Shown here: piece after piece, positions 1 to 12,000 of the stretch
Numbering within the stretch: position 1 is the stretch's first letter
How the letters are laid out: the number at the start of each line of letters is the position of its first letter
NCBI GenBank assembly: GCA_904063045.1
Contig: CAJFCJ010000019.1
Location: 2,371,700-2,435,699 of the forward strand
Reading direction: 5' to 3'
Origin: Dimorphilus gyrociliatus
Lineage: Eukaryota > Annelida > Polychaeta > Dinophilidae
Length of the DNA: 64,000 bases
Translations under genes and position numbers: made by a program
Notes under the pieces: model-generated
What the model was told of the DNA's origin: nothing
Database searches by the model: none
The model's input: only the letters and a program-made list of their open reading frames with translations

Positions 1-3000
1 TAAAGCAAAAATGTACTGTTTCTACATCTTGCATGAAGAGTGTACTCTTCAAAATCTTTCCGTTTATCGGCATAATGGGTAATTACAAGGTCAAAGAAGA
101 TTTACTTGGAGACCTTGTTAGCGGGTTTACTGTTGGTATTATGCATATTCCTCAAGGTAAGGAATTATTTTATGACACTCGTAAACTGAACTTGTCTTGG
201 CTCTGAAAGATATATTTTTTTCTGACTACTATTAAGTACAAAACGCGTAATTGGTAATTTATTTAAAAGATACATAAATATGCTATTTGTATATACGATC
301 TAGTCACTATAACATAATATAAAAAGTATACACATGTCTATATATAGACATAAATTTTTAGAAGTAGTATTTAAGACAATAGACTTTTTTCCCTCTCCTA
401 GTAATACTTTTCTTATTCACTCTTGTTATTTTGTCCTTTTTTATGCGCATTTGTTCCTAAAAAACGTAGACACACTATGCTATTATTTCTTTATATATTA
501 AAAAAAAAAAAAGAGAGAGAGAGAGAGAGACATGCAGCAGAGTAAAAAAAAATTAAACTAAAAAAACAAATCATTAAAGAGGAAAGATTGAAAACTTTCT
601 TCTATTGTTTTTTTTTTATTAAAATGAAAGCGTCTCCATTTGATTTATGTTTCTAATAGAAATATATAAATTTAGTAGTAGATTATACTAAGGAAAAATA
701 TTTGAGACTTTTTTTATATGCTTTTAGCCTATTGTATATAACGTTATGATTAAGCAATTTAAAATAACGTATACATAAATATAAATATATTTTTTAAATA
801 ATCTTATCTTAAAGTATCGTTTGTATAGTTCAAGTTTAAAGACTTAACTACAAAAGCTAATATGACAAGCATCGTTATAGCCTAATAGAGCAAAAATTTC
901 AGTGTACAAACTTATAAAGTTGGGTGTGGCATGTTTTGCTAGTCTTAATTGGGCGTCGCCTTTTCAAAGAGGAAGAATTGTATATAAATTTCCTCTACAA
1001 TATTTTGATTTCCCCCATTGATTGATTTATCCTAAATTATAAACTTTACTCTAAATAAGAAACTTAACGTATATGTTATTTTTAATATAAATTAAAGAGA
1101 TAGAAACATTAATGTTATAATTATAATATAAAAATGGTGTTTTAAGAATATCTACTCACTCAATTAACCAACTTTATCATATTTTGATGGAAGTATAATT
1201 GACGATTTAATAGATTTTTTTCAATTTACATGTATACATATACATTTATTTAGTAATATAAAGAGTATATATATATATATATATATATATATTCTCATTC
1301 CCTTACAACTTAGACATAAAACGATTAAAAAGTAGTATTTTATTTCAATACAATTAATGAAATATATTGATATGTAATATTCTTATGGTATAATTATCTC
1401 AGTCTTTCTTTTCCTAAATTACTATTTGTACATTTTATATTAAAAAACATGAAAATATTGGCAAAAGCATATCAATTCTTTTTCTTTTATATAATATAAC
1501 ACAGGAATGGCATATGGCCTTCTAACAGGTCTATCTCCAGTTTACGGCCTATACGTGTCTTTCTTTCCTGTGTTTTTCTATTTTTTTTTTGGAAGCTCTA
1601 AGCATGTATCCATTGGTAAGTCTAAGAGGAATTGTAATAGCTCCACTTCCGTGTATTATCTCTCTTTACTTTATTATTCTTTATTTCCCTCAATTTTCCC
1701 TTTATTACAAAATTTACTTTTTCTTTTTTTGCTCCTCTAATTTTACTTTTTTTTCTTTTTTTTCATTTCACTGACTTTTCTTTTCCTATTCTCTAAAAAT
1801 TCTTAACATTTAGGCATGGCTTATTCAACTCTTGCTGGACTTTCTCCTGTTTATGGTTTATACGTGTCCTTCTTTCCTGTTATCCTTTACTTTTTCTTTG
1901 GAACATCAAAGCATGTTTCACTTGGTTTGTTGTACTTAGCTAATGCTTTGCCTGATTCTACCTTTTGATTATTATTTTTTTTTGCATTCATTCAATTTTA
2001 TTTTCAATACTTCTAAGCTTTTCTCTTTTTCTCTTTATCTACTTTTCATTATATTTTAATTATATATTTATTGAGAAAAATATCTGGGCTTTTTTAAGGT
2101 ACATTTGCTGTGATAAGTCTAATGGTTGGCTCAGTTGTTGACAAGCATTATCAATCACTAATTAACACTGATAACAATACAACTATCAACGACACTAAGT
2201 AAGTTTTCTGAAAGTCTTTATATATAGGGTATTTAGATGAATATGGTAAATTATTAAACTTCATTCAATTTCAGTACAATTACAGAGGCGGAAGATAAAG
2301 CCAAAATATCTGTAGCAACCGCAGTAACATTAATGGCTGCTCTTATGCAGGTAATTAAAATGAAATTAATATATTAATATATTAAACATCAATTTTTTAA
2401 TAGCTTGGAATGGGTTTTCTACGTCTGGGTTTTTTGACAATTTACTTATCTGATCCTTTGACAAGAGGATTTACAACTGGAGCTGCATGCCACGTCTTTA
2501 CTAGTCAAATTAAACATGTCTTTGGCATAGAAGTGAAAAGATATTCAGGGCCGTTAAAACTTATTTATGTAAGTTTTTCTCATTAATAGATATTTTCCTG
2601 AATATATTAAAAATCAATATTCGTAAATTGCAAACATTTTTCATTCCAGACCTATATTGATTTATTCAAGAATATTAAAAGTACTCATTGGCTTCCAGTT
2701 GTCATTTCGGTTATTAGTATAATTGTCCTGTATGTTACCAAAGAGTATATAAATCCGATTGTTAAGAAGAGGATAAAAGCACCTTTACCTGTTGAGTTGT
2801 TCGTTGTTATCTTGGGAACAGTTGCCTCCAGCCAAGGGAAATTCGAAGTAAAGCATAACCTTAAAGTTGTAGGCGATATTCCAGAAGGGTATATTTATTT
2901 AATAATAATTATATACTATTTGTAAGTTATATATAGAAAGAAAAAAATGAAAGTTATGTACTATTGTATATATTTAGAAATTAGGGCTTTATGAAATCAA

Positions 3001-4861
3001 TTATAATTATTTTTATCTTCTGTATTATTATATAAATAATAATAATTTTTACTAGGTAAATAGATTGAAATGATACTTGAACATATTTTTATTATTTTGT
3101 TCTTTCTTCTTTACAGCTTTCCCAAACCATCTTTTCCCGATACTTCACTTTATTCAAAAGTTGTAGGAGATTCTGTTGCAATAGCAATTGTATCATTTGC
3201 CATTTCTGTTTCTATGGTTAAACTATTCGCTAAAAAACATGACTATGAAGTTGATGCTAATCAGGAATTAGTCGCTTATGGGATATCAAATTCCATTTCT
3301 TCCATGTTTAATTGCTTCCTTAGTTCTGTATCGCTATCAAGAAGTTTAGTTCAAGAACAAGTTGGGGGAAAGACGCAATTAGCCGGTCTATTTTCATGTG
3401 CTATTGTGCTAGCTGTTATATTAAAGATAGGAGGTCTATTCGAGAAATTGCCAAATGCTGTGCTTGCTTCAATTATCCTAGTTGCCTTAAAGGGAATGTT
3501 TAAACAATTTTTAGATTTAAAGAAGTTGTGGGCAATTTCGAAATATGATTTTGTAAGTTGAAAGTTTTTTCTTCTCTTTAACTGTATAAATTAGAAAGTG
3601 ATAAAAAAATTAGATCAAAATTGAAACATTCGATAAGGTAGATGATCGCCGAATAATTTTGATTTACTTTACGTACTACAAAAATCAAGATATAATGTCC
3701 TCTATTTTCGTTACTTTCAGTGTAGTCTCTTTGACTGATAGACTATAAATTATAGTTATAATCTTATCTTTAAATTTATTTATGATTTTGTATGTTTTAT
3801 TTATTTTATTCACAAAGTATTATTTTCCCTTTTCTTCCCTTCTGTATCTGCACAGGCTATATGGTTAGTAGTTTTTCTGGCCACGGTTATACTAGACGTC
3901 GATCTTGGTTTGGCTATTGGAGTCGGATTTTCCCTATTAACTGTAGTGTTTCGTACTCAACGTCCTTATACTGCAATCCTCGGTAGACTACCGGGAACTG
4001 ATTTATATAAAGATATATCCGTTGTTAAAGAAAAAATCGTCGAGGTCGAGGGAATCAAAATATTTAGATACGAAGCATCACTTTATTATGCGAATCGTGA
4101 ACACTTTGTCAGTAAAATCACAACTAAAACTGGCGTTAATGCTAGAAAATTGAAGATAAAACAAACCAAAATCTTAAAGAAAATCGAAGCATACGAAAAA
4201 GCTGCTAAAAAAAAGACGGAAGTGGAAGGAAACGAGAGCGAAATAATCGCTGAATTACGCAATGATTTACCTAAATGTGACATTCATACAATTATTGTCG
4301 ATTGTTCAACGATGGGTTATATTGATAGCGTTGGTGTCTCTGCTCTTGGACAAGTGATGTCAGATTATGCAGAAATTAACGTTAAAGTTCTACTTGCAAA
4401 CTGTAAAGCTGGTATACGTGAAATGCTACATAATGCTGGATTCTATGAAAGAATTGATAAAAAGAATATATTTTTAACAATTCATGACGCAGTACTATGG
4501 TGTTTAAGAGACAAGCCACATGAGTTTACGCAAGTACGTAGACTGTAAATAGTCTTTAACTTATTCAGAAGTTATTATGTCATCGACGTTAAACTATTAA
4601 AAATAGCTATTTAATCATTATCTATCCAAAAATGCATACAAGCATGATAAAAAAGCACAGTGACTAAACGCTAAAAATCCTAAAAATTATATATTTTTCG
4701 GATTTCTTTTTATAAAATCACTAGAAATTCCTTTAGCTTTTGACTTATCTTTTTATAATCTTAAAGAGATTAGTAAGAACGTTAACTTTATCAATAAAAA
4801 AATGAACAAGTTATAGTTAATGCGCTCTATATAGAATTGCTCTTTTCCCCCATCACACATA

Positions 4862-4933
<72 letters not shown>

Positions 4934-5839
4934 TCTTTCTCTTAGTTTAATATCGGTGACTTTTACTTATCATAGATTATCTTGATTATTATGTGTAATG
5001 ATCGCGCTTCATGATTTTTTTTTATTTTTTTCTTCTTTCCCTTACATTAGCTTCTACGGACAATGAGTATGGAAAGTGAACATTTTAGCGGCCTTCATCA
5101 AAATTCTACAGTGACTGCACAAAAAGAATTAGATGTGATAGATGTAAGTGTTTATTAGATTATAACTTTTATTTAAAAACAAATTTATAATACAAATACA
5201 CTATATATACAGTTTATTAGTATATACATATAAATATAATGCGCCGAAGTTGTATTGCTTTTGTAGTTATAGCATAGAGAATGCATTTATGTTTCCTCAA
5301 GTCACAACTTTCAATTGAATCGTTTTTTTAGTCAGTACTTTTGCAAACCTCACCGTCACTATTAACCCCAAAATTAAATACATTAACAATAACCAACCCT
5401 TGCCCCACATGGGGATGAAAAGTGATTTGTATGAAGAAAAGGGTCGATTTAACTTCGGAGAGCATATATATATATAGTGTATATACTATTTCATATATAG
5501 TGTTTATATTTGCATATTCATAATTTTAAGCCTGCTTAAGTATATTTTAATATTATTCCTAATCATTCTATCACTTACAAACAGTCGGAAATGTAGATGA
5601 AGTTTAGGTATGGTATATAGAGTGATCGTTAATTTGGTGATGTTATGATCTGTCTATTAATCTGCAGAAAATTGCTTTCTTTCATTAATACTGTATATAA
5701 ATGTCTTAATAAAATCTCAAGACATATTTCTAAAACAAACAACTTGAATTGTAATAAATATTGAAAAATATTAAAAAACTATAAACAGGAATGCAACATA
5801 GACGAAGAAGAGTACGGTGTATCAACCTACATGATCTGA
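1..5839 (+). CDS. SLC26-family anion transporter (SulP-STAS), 5' partial
   Basis: Multi-pass plasma-membrane anion exchanger of the SLC26 (prestin/pendrin/sulfate transporter) family. Exons: 1-156 (frame open to the left edge; first ATG at 33), then 1505-1615 or 1814-1924, 2099-2198, 2275-2350, 2404-2568, 2650-2888, 3117-3552, 3856-4533, 5051-5143 and 5789-5839. About 690 residues are visible from ATG 33 with one alternative exon. The first exon carries the family stretch LLGDLVSG followed by HIPQ. The last large exon encodes the STAS domain with [12 protein letters not shown]. After 4533, reading through the GTACGT donor would end in VRRL at 4548; splicing to two small exons gives a longer tail ending STYMI, which could be a class II PDZ ligand (inference). 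The open frame upstream of ATG 33 is cysteine-containing and family-like, so the true start is probably outside the window. Exact paralogue not assigned. Confidence 0.9.
500..530. repeat. A-run plus (GA)n microsatellite
   Basis: A homopolymer run followed by about nine GA units inside intron 1 of the SLC26 gene. The rest of that 1.35-kb intron shows nothing I recognise apart from AT-rich sequence. Confidence 0.9.
1266..1292. repeat. (TA)n microsatellite
   Basis: About 13 TA units in SLC26 intron 1. Confidence 0.9.
1505..1615 (+). other. SLC26 alternative exon 2a
   Basis: 111-bp exon in phase 1 with AG at 1503-1504 and GTAAG after 1615. It encodes the start of the SLC26 membrane domain ([17 protein letters not shown], then [19 protein letters not shown]). 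It is a tandem duplicate of the exon at 1814-1924. Confidence 0.85.
1814..1924 (+). other. SLC26 alternative exon 2b (duplicate of 2a)
   Basis: 111-bp exon of the same length and phase as 2a, encoding [17 protein letters not shown] then [19 protein letters not shown]. 30 of 37 residues match 2a; differences cluster just after GMAY and in the next helix. The donor is a weaker GTTTGT. Only one copy fits the usual SLC26 protein, so mutually exclusive use is expected. Confidence 0.85.
4863..4930. repeat. Compound (AC)n-(TA)n microsatellite
   Basis: About 16 AC units followed directly by about 17 TA units, in the intron between the STAS exon and the small SLC26 tail exon at 5051. Confidence 0.95.
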
Positions 5840-7214
5840 TGAATAAGAAATGATTATTCTCTGAAAGAAAAACAAAAATTTTAATAATTTGTCAATATTT
5901 TTATATTTTAAAGAATTGTTTCTAAATTCAAGAAAAATAAGGAAAAGCCAAAAGTCTAATTGTCTCTTTCTTTTCCTTTATTGTCTGAAGTCTAAAGATA
6001 TAATAATCCAATTTCCAGTAATATTTTATGTATGTTATATTTTAAAATGCGTAAATTTTATTGATATAAATATATATATATGTATACAACATAAAAGAAA
6101 AAGTATAATTATATTGTGTGTCACATAAACTAACTGTGAAGGAAAGGAAGATAACTGTTAACAATTGTCAAATACTTATTTTACGTTTTTTTGGATATAA
6201 AATCGTTTTTAATCGAAAAATGAATTTTAAAAGAAATAGAACGAAATAGGCTTTTTAAATATTATAATAATATCGTAAAAAGCCTTAAATATATTTTTTT
6301 ATTTATGTATATTACACAATGCTATGACTATATATTCATGCTGCTTATGTATGGATATTTATTTTCCTTTGTCTCTCCATCTCCTGCGCTGTCCCTTTAT
6401 CTATATATATACAGTATATTTAAATTCCTATCATTCTGAGTTTGTAATATATATATATACATATGTGAAATATGCTAATAATAGTCAAATATGAATAAAA
6501 TCAATATTGAATAACTCGCAAAGAACCTATAAACTCTCTTCCATTGTTCTTACTCTGAGTTAACTTCCCCCTTTTTTTTAAGATAAAAAGCGTATTAATA
6601 GTAAAAATTCTACTTCTTCATTTAAATATTTATAGACTTTCTTATTTCAATTTTTCTTCTTTATGTCTGCTAATTAAAAATTGAATATTTTAGTCGTTTT
6701 TTTTAATCTTAGATAAAAAAAGGAAATGTAACCAAAGTTCAATCTATTATTAAGCATTTGACTAAGTAATCCGTCACTGATCAAAGTATAGTTCGAACGA
6801 AATTTTTAATACTAAATCTATCTTGATCAGAGTCAATCTGATCACTTTCTTGCATTAGTACTTTATCTATAAAATCGATTTTAATGAATAAATTTATGTG
6901 CTAAAGTAATTATAAACAGAATATAAATCCAATTGTCAATGTGGATAAATCTTTTAATATTTATTTATAACTCCTTAGTAACACGTTAGCTATTTAATAT
7001 TGTTACTTCAATCTGTAATATACACGTCCATTTATGTTGGCTATAATTAAATTGAAATTCTATTAACCTATAGATGGCTCTTTCATCGTTTTTATCATTC
7101 TCCCTCTAGCGCACAGAAAACATCCGCCATCTTAGTTTTTGGCAATAATAAATAAATTGCGTTACACGAGTTTAGCTAATCTCACCGTTTCAGGAAGATT
7201 AAGGTTTTTAAGAA
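5840..7214. other. Intergenic, SLC26 3' flank and MED15 5' flank
   Basis: AT-rich with short TA runs. The open frame at 5889-6128 is low-complexity and not supported as coding. No RNA gene or repeat family recognised. The last few hundred bases should hold the MED15 promoter, but no clear element is visible. Confidence 0.6.
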
Positions 7215-8531
7215 ATGGATCGTAATAATGATTGGCAAAGTGGGAACTTTAGAAATAACATTAGGATGAAAATACAAGAACAATTGGACAAATGCTTTGG
7301 ACCAAATGTCAAAAATGCAGTTGATCTAGAAAATAGCATATATATAAAATCATCCTCAAAGGAAGTTTATTCAAATCAAATAAAAAATTTGTTCCTTCAG
7401 CTAACAAAGCGTTTCGGAAATCGTCAAGGTCAAGAAGGAAATACTTTTCGACCTGCAAACCCTCAGCAAGCGAGACCTGCTAACCCTCAACAAGCGAGAA
7501 CAGCCTACCCTCGACCGGAAATGGTTGTCAGAGGACCTTATCATCCATACCAGCAAAATCCAAGAATTAATAACGTCAATAGTCCTATTCATGTCGTTCC
7601 ATATTCGCCGAGTCCTCAACAGCCTTCTCCTGTTCCTATGATACCGTCACCAGCAAATCCTCAAGCACAACCATCACCTCGATCCAATTTAAGTGTTCCC
7701 TCTCCATCCAGTCAAATAAACACTCCAGCCCAACCTGGTGCATCTCCCAATAACGAGAAAGCTCAAGTTGCAGCTAAGCTACGGGAATTACAAATCTACA
7801 TAGAACCCCTTAACAGAATGATCCATAAGCTTCAACAAGATAAATCTAAACATATGGAATTACATAAACTTCAAAAACTGAGGGATTTTCTTTTGGAAGA
7901 AAAACAGACGCCATTACCGACCCTCATCAAATGCGAAGAGGTTTTAAAACGTCTTCATTTATTAACTCCAGAACCAGCGGTTTCAGCGACCACTGACTCT
8001 CCAACAATTATCAAAAAAGAAACACATATGGGTCAGCACTTACTAACTGTTTTAGCACAATCTACAAGACGACCACGTCTGGCCCATGTCATACAGGATG
8101 TAGTTATATCTCATATGGCCTCTACACCATCGACTGTTTTACGACCAGATAGCGAAAAGCCTAAAACCAATGATATGGACTTTGTGCCTAGTATTGTACA
8201 AGGGGAGATAGCCAGGTTACCGAAAAGATTTAGAGCTCAACGAGACAAAGACAAACCGGCAGCTGGGGGAGAAGTAAACATGATAGTCGAACTTGTTTGC
8301 GAAGATCTACCTACAGTTCCGCCAATCTACATAAATGTTCCATCTAAATATACTGACAATGAAGCATCTCCAACTTACTCCCTATCTCATTATACCGGAA
8401 GTGATTTTCTAGAAGCTGTCAGTCAAACTGTCGACAAAAGGATCACATATTTGGAATCGCGATATTCTATCACAGAGGTTTTAACTTGTTGGGAAATGGC
8501 CGTTAGATCTATTGTTGCTAATTCTTGTTAA
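7215..8531 (+). CDS. MED15: Mediator complex subunit 15 (MED15), single exon
   Basis: Tail-module subunit of the Mediator coactivator, linking transcription activators to RNA polymerase II in the nucleus. 438 residues without an intron. The N-terminal 60 residues form the KIX-like activator-binding domain (WQSGNFRNNIRMKI, ending LFLQLTKRF). A Pro/Gln/Ser-rich linker follows (about 70-180), including two near-identical copies of the unit ANPQQAR. Residues about 190-260 carry the family segment IEPLNRMIHKL, and the last 110 residues the conserved C-terminal MED15 domain (FRAQRDK, then VPPIYINVPSKY, ending near TCWEMAVRSIV). The start is the first ATG after the 5' flank. It is shorter than vertebrate MED15 because the Gln-rich middle is reduced. 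AATAAA at 8796-8801 is the likely polyadenylation signal. Confidence 0.92.
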   Translation: MDRNNDWQSGNFRNNIRMKIQEQLDKCFGPNVKNAVDLENSIYIKSSSKEVYSNQIKNLFLQLTKRFGNRQGQEGNTFRPANPQQARPANPQQARTAYPRPEMVVRGPYHPYQQNPRINNVNSPIHVVPYSPSPQQPSPVPMIPSPANPQAQPSPRSNLSVPSPSSQINTPAQPGASPNNEKAQVAAKLRELQIYIEPLNRMIHKLQQDKSKHMELHKLQKLRDFLLEEKQTPLPTLIKCEEVLKRLHLLTPEPAVSATTDSPTIIKKETHMGQHLLTVLAQSTRRPRLAHVIQDVVISHMASTPSTVLRPDSEKPKTNDMDFVPSIVQGEIARLPKRFRAQRDKDKPAAGGEVNMIVELVCEDLPTVPPIYINVPSKYTDNEASPTYSLSHYTGSDFLEAVSQTVDKRITYLESRYSITEVLTCWEMAVRSIVANSC

Positions 8532-9059
8532 TATCGCTCCATTCTGCATATTATAGGCCATACATACACATACAGTATAGAAATACATATATTTATGTAC
8601 TGTAGGCGGTATATGCGTATATTTATAAAATGTATAACATAGGTATACAGTATAACTTATGAAACTGATATGTCCATTTTCGTATATGTGTAATTTCAGC
8701 TTTGAATTGCTTTAAAAGGGAATGAAGCTGAGTTTTGTACTTGCATATAACAATATTTAATAAATGAATTATAATTGGCTAATTAAAACAATTGCAATAA
8801 AGTATTAAGCACTCTGTGTTCCAAGGTCATGATTCATTGACGCCGAGGCTATTACAAGGAATTCCCTTCATAATCTGATGACGTAGAATGACTCACCAAG
8901 AATTCACAGGCGGCTTTCGTTTCCTTGATTAGTTGTTCCGAAAACGTTACTTACTTCAGAAGTTAAACATATAATAATTTTATCAGGAGATTATTTAGAA
9001 ATCTTATGATTATTTAGTATTTATTAAATTATCTTCCTACATCTGACAAAACTGATAAA
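8532..9059. other. Intergenic between MED15 and myosin I
   Basis: Holds the MED15 polyadenylation signal (AATAAA 8796-8801) and, further right, the presumed myosin promoter and 5' UTR. No gene seen. Confidence 0.6.
8796..8801 (+). terminator. MED15 polyadenylation signal
   Basis: Canonical AATAAA 265 bp after the MED15 stop. Confidence 0.5.
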
Positions 9060-12000
9060 ATGGTAAGTTCAATAAAAACATGCACCTATATAAACCTGTT
9101 TCCTCACTGAATAATAGTATATGCAAGTGGAAAAAACAAATAGTTCGTTCTATATTACAGAAACGATTTTTTAATAGAATGTATAGAAATAATCGATTTG
9201 TATTAATATTACAAATGTCTGATTTGGAAAATGTTTTAATATATTGAATTCTAATACACGTTTTCTTTAGAGTGTTTTTTTAAATTAACAATGCATTTAT
9301 AGACACATCATTGGGAGAAAAATAAACGGCCGGGCGTCGATGACATGGTCCTGTTGAAATCATTTGAAGATAATGAAATAAAAAAGAACTTGCGAGAGAG
9401 ATTCATGCAAGATTGTATTTACGTACGTTCACTAAAATATTATTCACCATATTCCATTAATTCGTGACAACAATCTTCTATCATTTTTTTTTACTGTAGA
9501 CCTATATTGGACCAGTACTAATTTCTGTTAACCCATTTAAACAATTAAATATCTATACCGACAAAGAACTGGAGATTTATAGAGATGCTGTGAGTTTCCC
9601 CCTAGAATTAATTCATTAATTAATTTAATAAACAAGTGATTTTCTTTATTTCTATGAAATTAGGCTCCCTATGAAAATGCTCCGCATGTTTACGCCCTTA
9701 CTGATGATATGTATCGAAATATGCTAATTGACAATGATAGTCACTGTGTAATTATTAGGTATTTATAATTTAGAGAAGACTATAGTTTCTTACTCTATGG
9801 TTATCAATTAATTTAGCGGAGAATCAGGAGCAGGAAAAACTGTTGCTGCAAAATTTATTATGAGCTATATAACAAAAGTATCTGGTGGAAGTTCAACTGT
9901 GGAACGTCTAAAAGAGATTATCCTGAAATCAAATCCGTTATTAGAAGCTTTTGGAAACGCTAAAACACTTAGGAACAATAATTCTAGTCGTTTTGTAAGC
10001 TATTATACTTGATTATTTAATATCAATTTACTCAGTTTATCGATGAATAATTGAATTATCCAATTATCTTTATTCAGGGTAAATATGTTGAAATACAATT
10101 TAATAGAGGAGGCGAGCCAATTGGAGGTAGTATTAGAAATTTTCTCTTAGAAAAGTCTAGGGTTTTAGGATTGAATGTTGGAGAAAGAAATTTCCATATA
10201 TTTTATCAAATGATTGAGGGACTAAAAGGCAAAGGAAATCTAGCCAATGATTTATCTATACCTGAAAATGCTAACTACTTTTATTATTTAAATCAAACTG
10301 GAGAGTTCAAAGTTGATGGAGTAAACGATGTAAATGATTTTAAAGATACAGAGGTATAATTTCTTTTTTTTCATTTACGTTCTTCCCCTAATCATCTATT
10401 GTATTATTTTATTTTCATTTTAGTCAGCTTTATCCGTAACCGGAATTTGCCAAGAAGATCAGTACAATATATTTTGTATGATCAGTGGTATTTTACATCT
10501 CGGAAATATTGATTTTATAGATAATAACGGCTGTCAATTAAGAGATAGAGCATACTTGGACTGTCCTGCTTTCTACTTGGGAATTAACCAAAATGATTTA
10601 GAACAAAAACTATTACATCAAAATTTAAGAATGGATAATATTGGTATGCAAGCCCAGAGTATAATGAAAAGTCATAACGTTGAACAAGCTAAATATGCAA
10701 GAGATGCACTGGCGAAAGCTATTTATGCCCGTCTATTCGATTACCTAGTTCAACAAATTAACATTGCAATGCAAAATCCAGATAAGGATACCATTAATAT
10801 AGGAATTTTAGATATTTACGGTTTTGAAATATTTGAACGGAATGGTTTTGAACAATTCTGCATTAATTTTGTAAACGAAAAACTGCAACAGATTTTTATT
10901 GAATTAACACTCAGAAATGAACAAGAAGAGTACAGGAAAGAAGGAGTTAAATGGCGTGATATTGAATTTCTTGATAATAAAAGTATTTGTGAGCTGTTTG
11001 AAGGTGATGGAAGAGGTAAAGTTGGGATGTTTAGTGCATTAGATGACGTTTGTAAGACTCTGCACGCTGTTACCGCTGATTCGGATTCGAAATTCCTTGG
11101 TAAAATGAGGGAATTACAATTTGAAAGTTCACGGCACTGCCAAATATCTAGTAATAATTTCATTATTTCTCATTATGCTGGAAAAGTCAACTACACAGTG
11201 GAGGGTTTTTGTGAGAGAAATAGAGATGTACTTAATGTAGACCTTATACAGTTAATGCAATCTAGCAATGTTGACCTCATTAGAAGACTCTTCCCAGAAG
11301 ATGTCTCCCAACACACGAAACGACCAACAACTGCTGGAAAAAAGATTAGAACGCAGGCTAATAATTTGGTTGATGCTCTTATGAAGTGTACCCCACACTA
11401 TATACGTTGCATCAAACCGAACGAATCCAAAAGAGCGAGAGATTTCGAAGATGATCGAGTAATCCATCAAATTAAATATCTTGGCTTATCCGAAAATATT
11501 AGGGTAAGACGAGCTGGCTTCTCTTATCGTAGAGAATATGAAAAATTTGTTCAACGATATGCTATTCTCCATCAAGGAGTTTGGGTAAGATGGAGAAGGG
11601 CAGGAGGGGGCCAAATGGAGGCAAGACGAGATACTGAAATACTGCTAAAAGACTCACAGGTTGACCCCAACGAATACGAAATGGGAAGAACGAAAATATT
11701 TATAAGACGACCAGATTCGTTGTTTCTTTTAGAAGAGCAACGTGCAAGAAAATACGACGAATACGCAAGAAAGATTCAAAAATGGTTTAGAAAATATATT
11801 GGAGTTCGCTATTACGTTAAATTAAGAAAAGAAGCTGCAGATGTTCTGAAAGGAAGAAAAGAAAGGAGAAGAGCTAGCTTGAATAGAAAATTCTTAGGTG
11901 ACTATATAGACGTAGATAAAAAACCCGCTATATTAACTTTCTTTGAGAAACGAAGGGAAAAAATCGGAGAGAAGGTTCTCTTTGCCTTAACTGTTAACAA

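Noticed and set aside
5889-6128. 79-residue open frame downstream of SLC26
   Set aside because: AT-driven composition, no homology and no splice context; lies in the likely 3' UTR or intergenic DNA.
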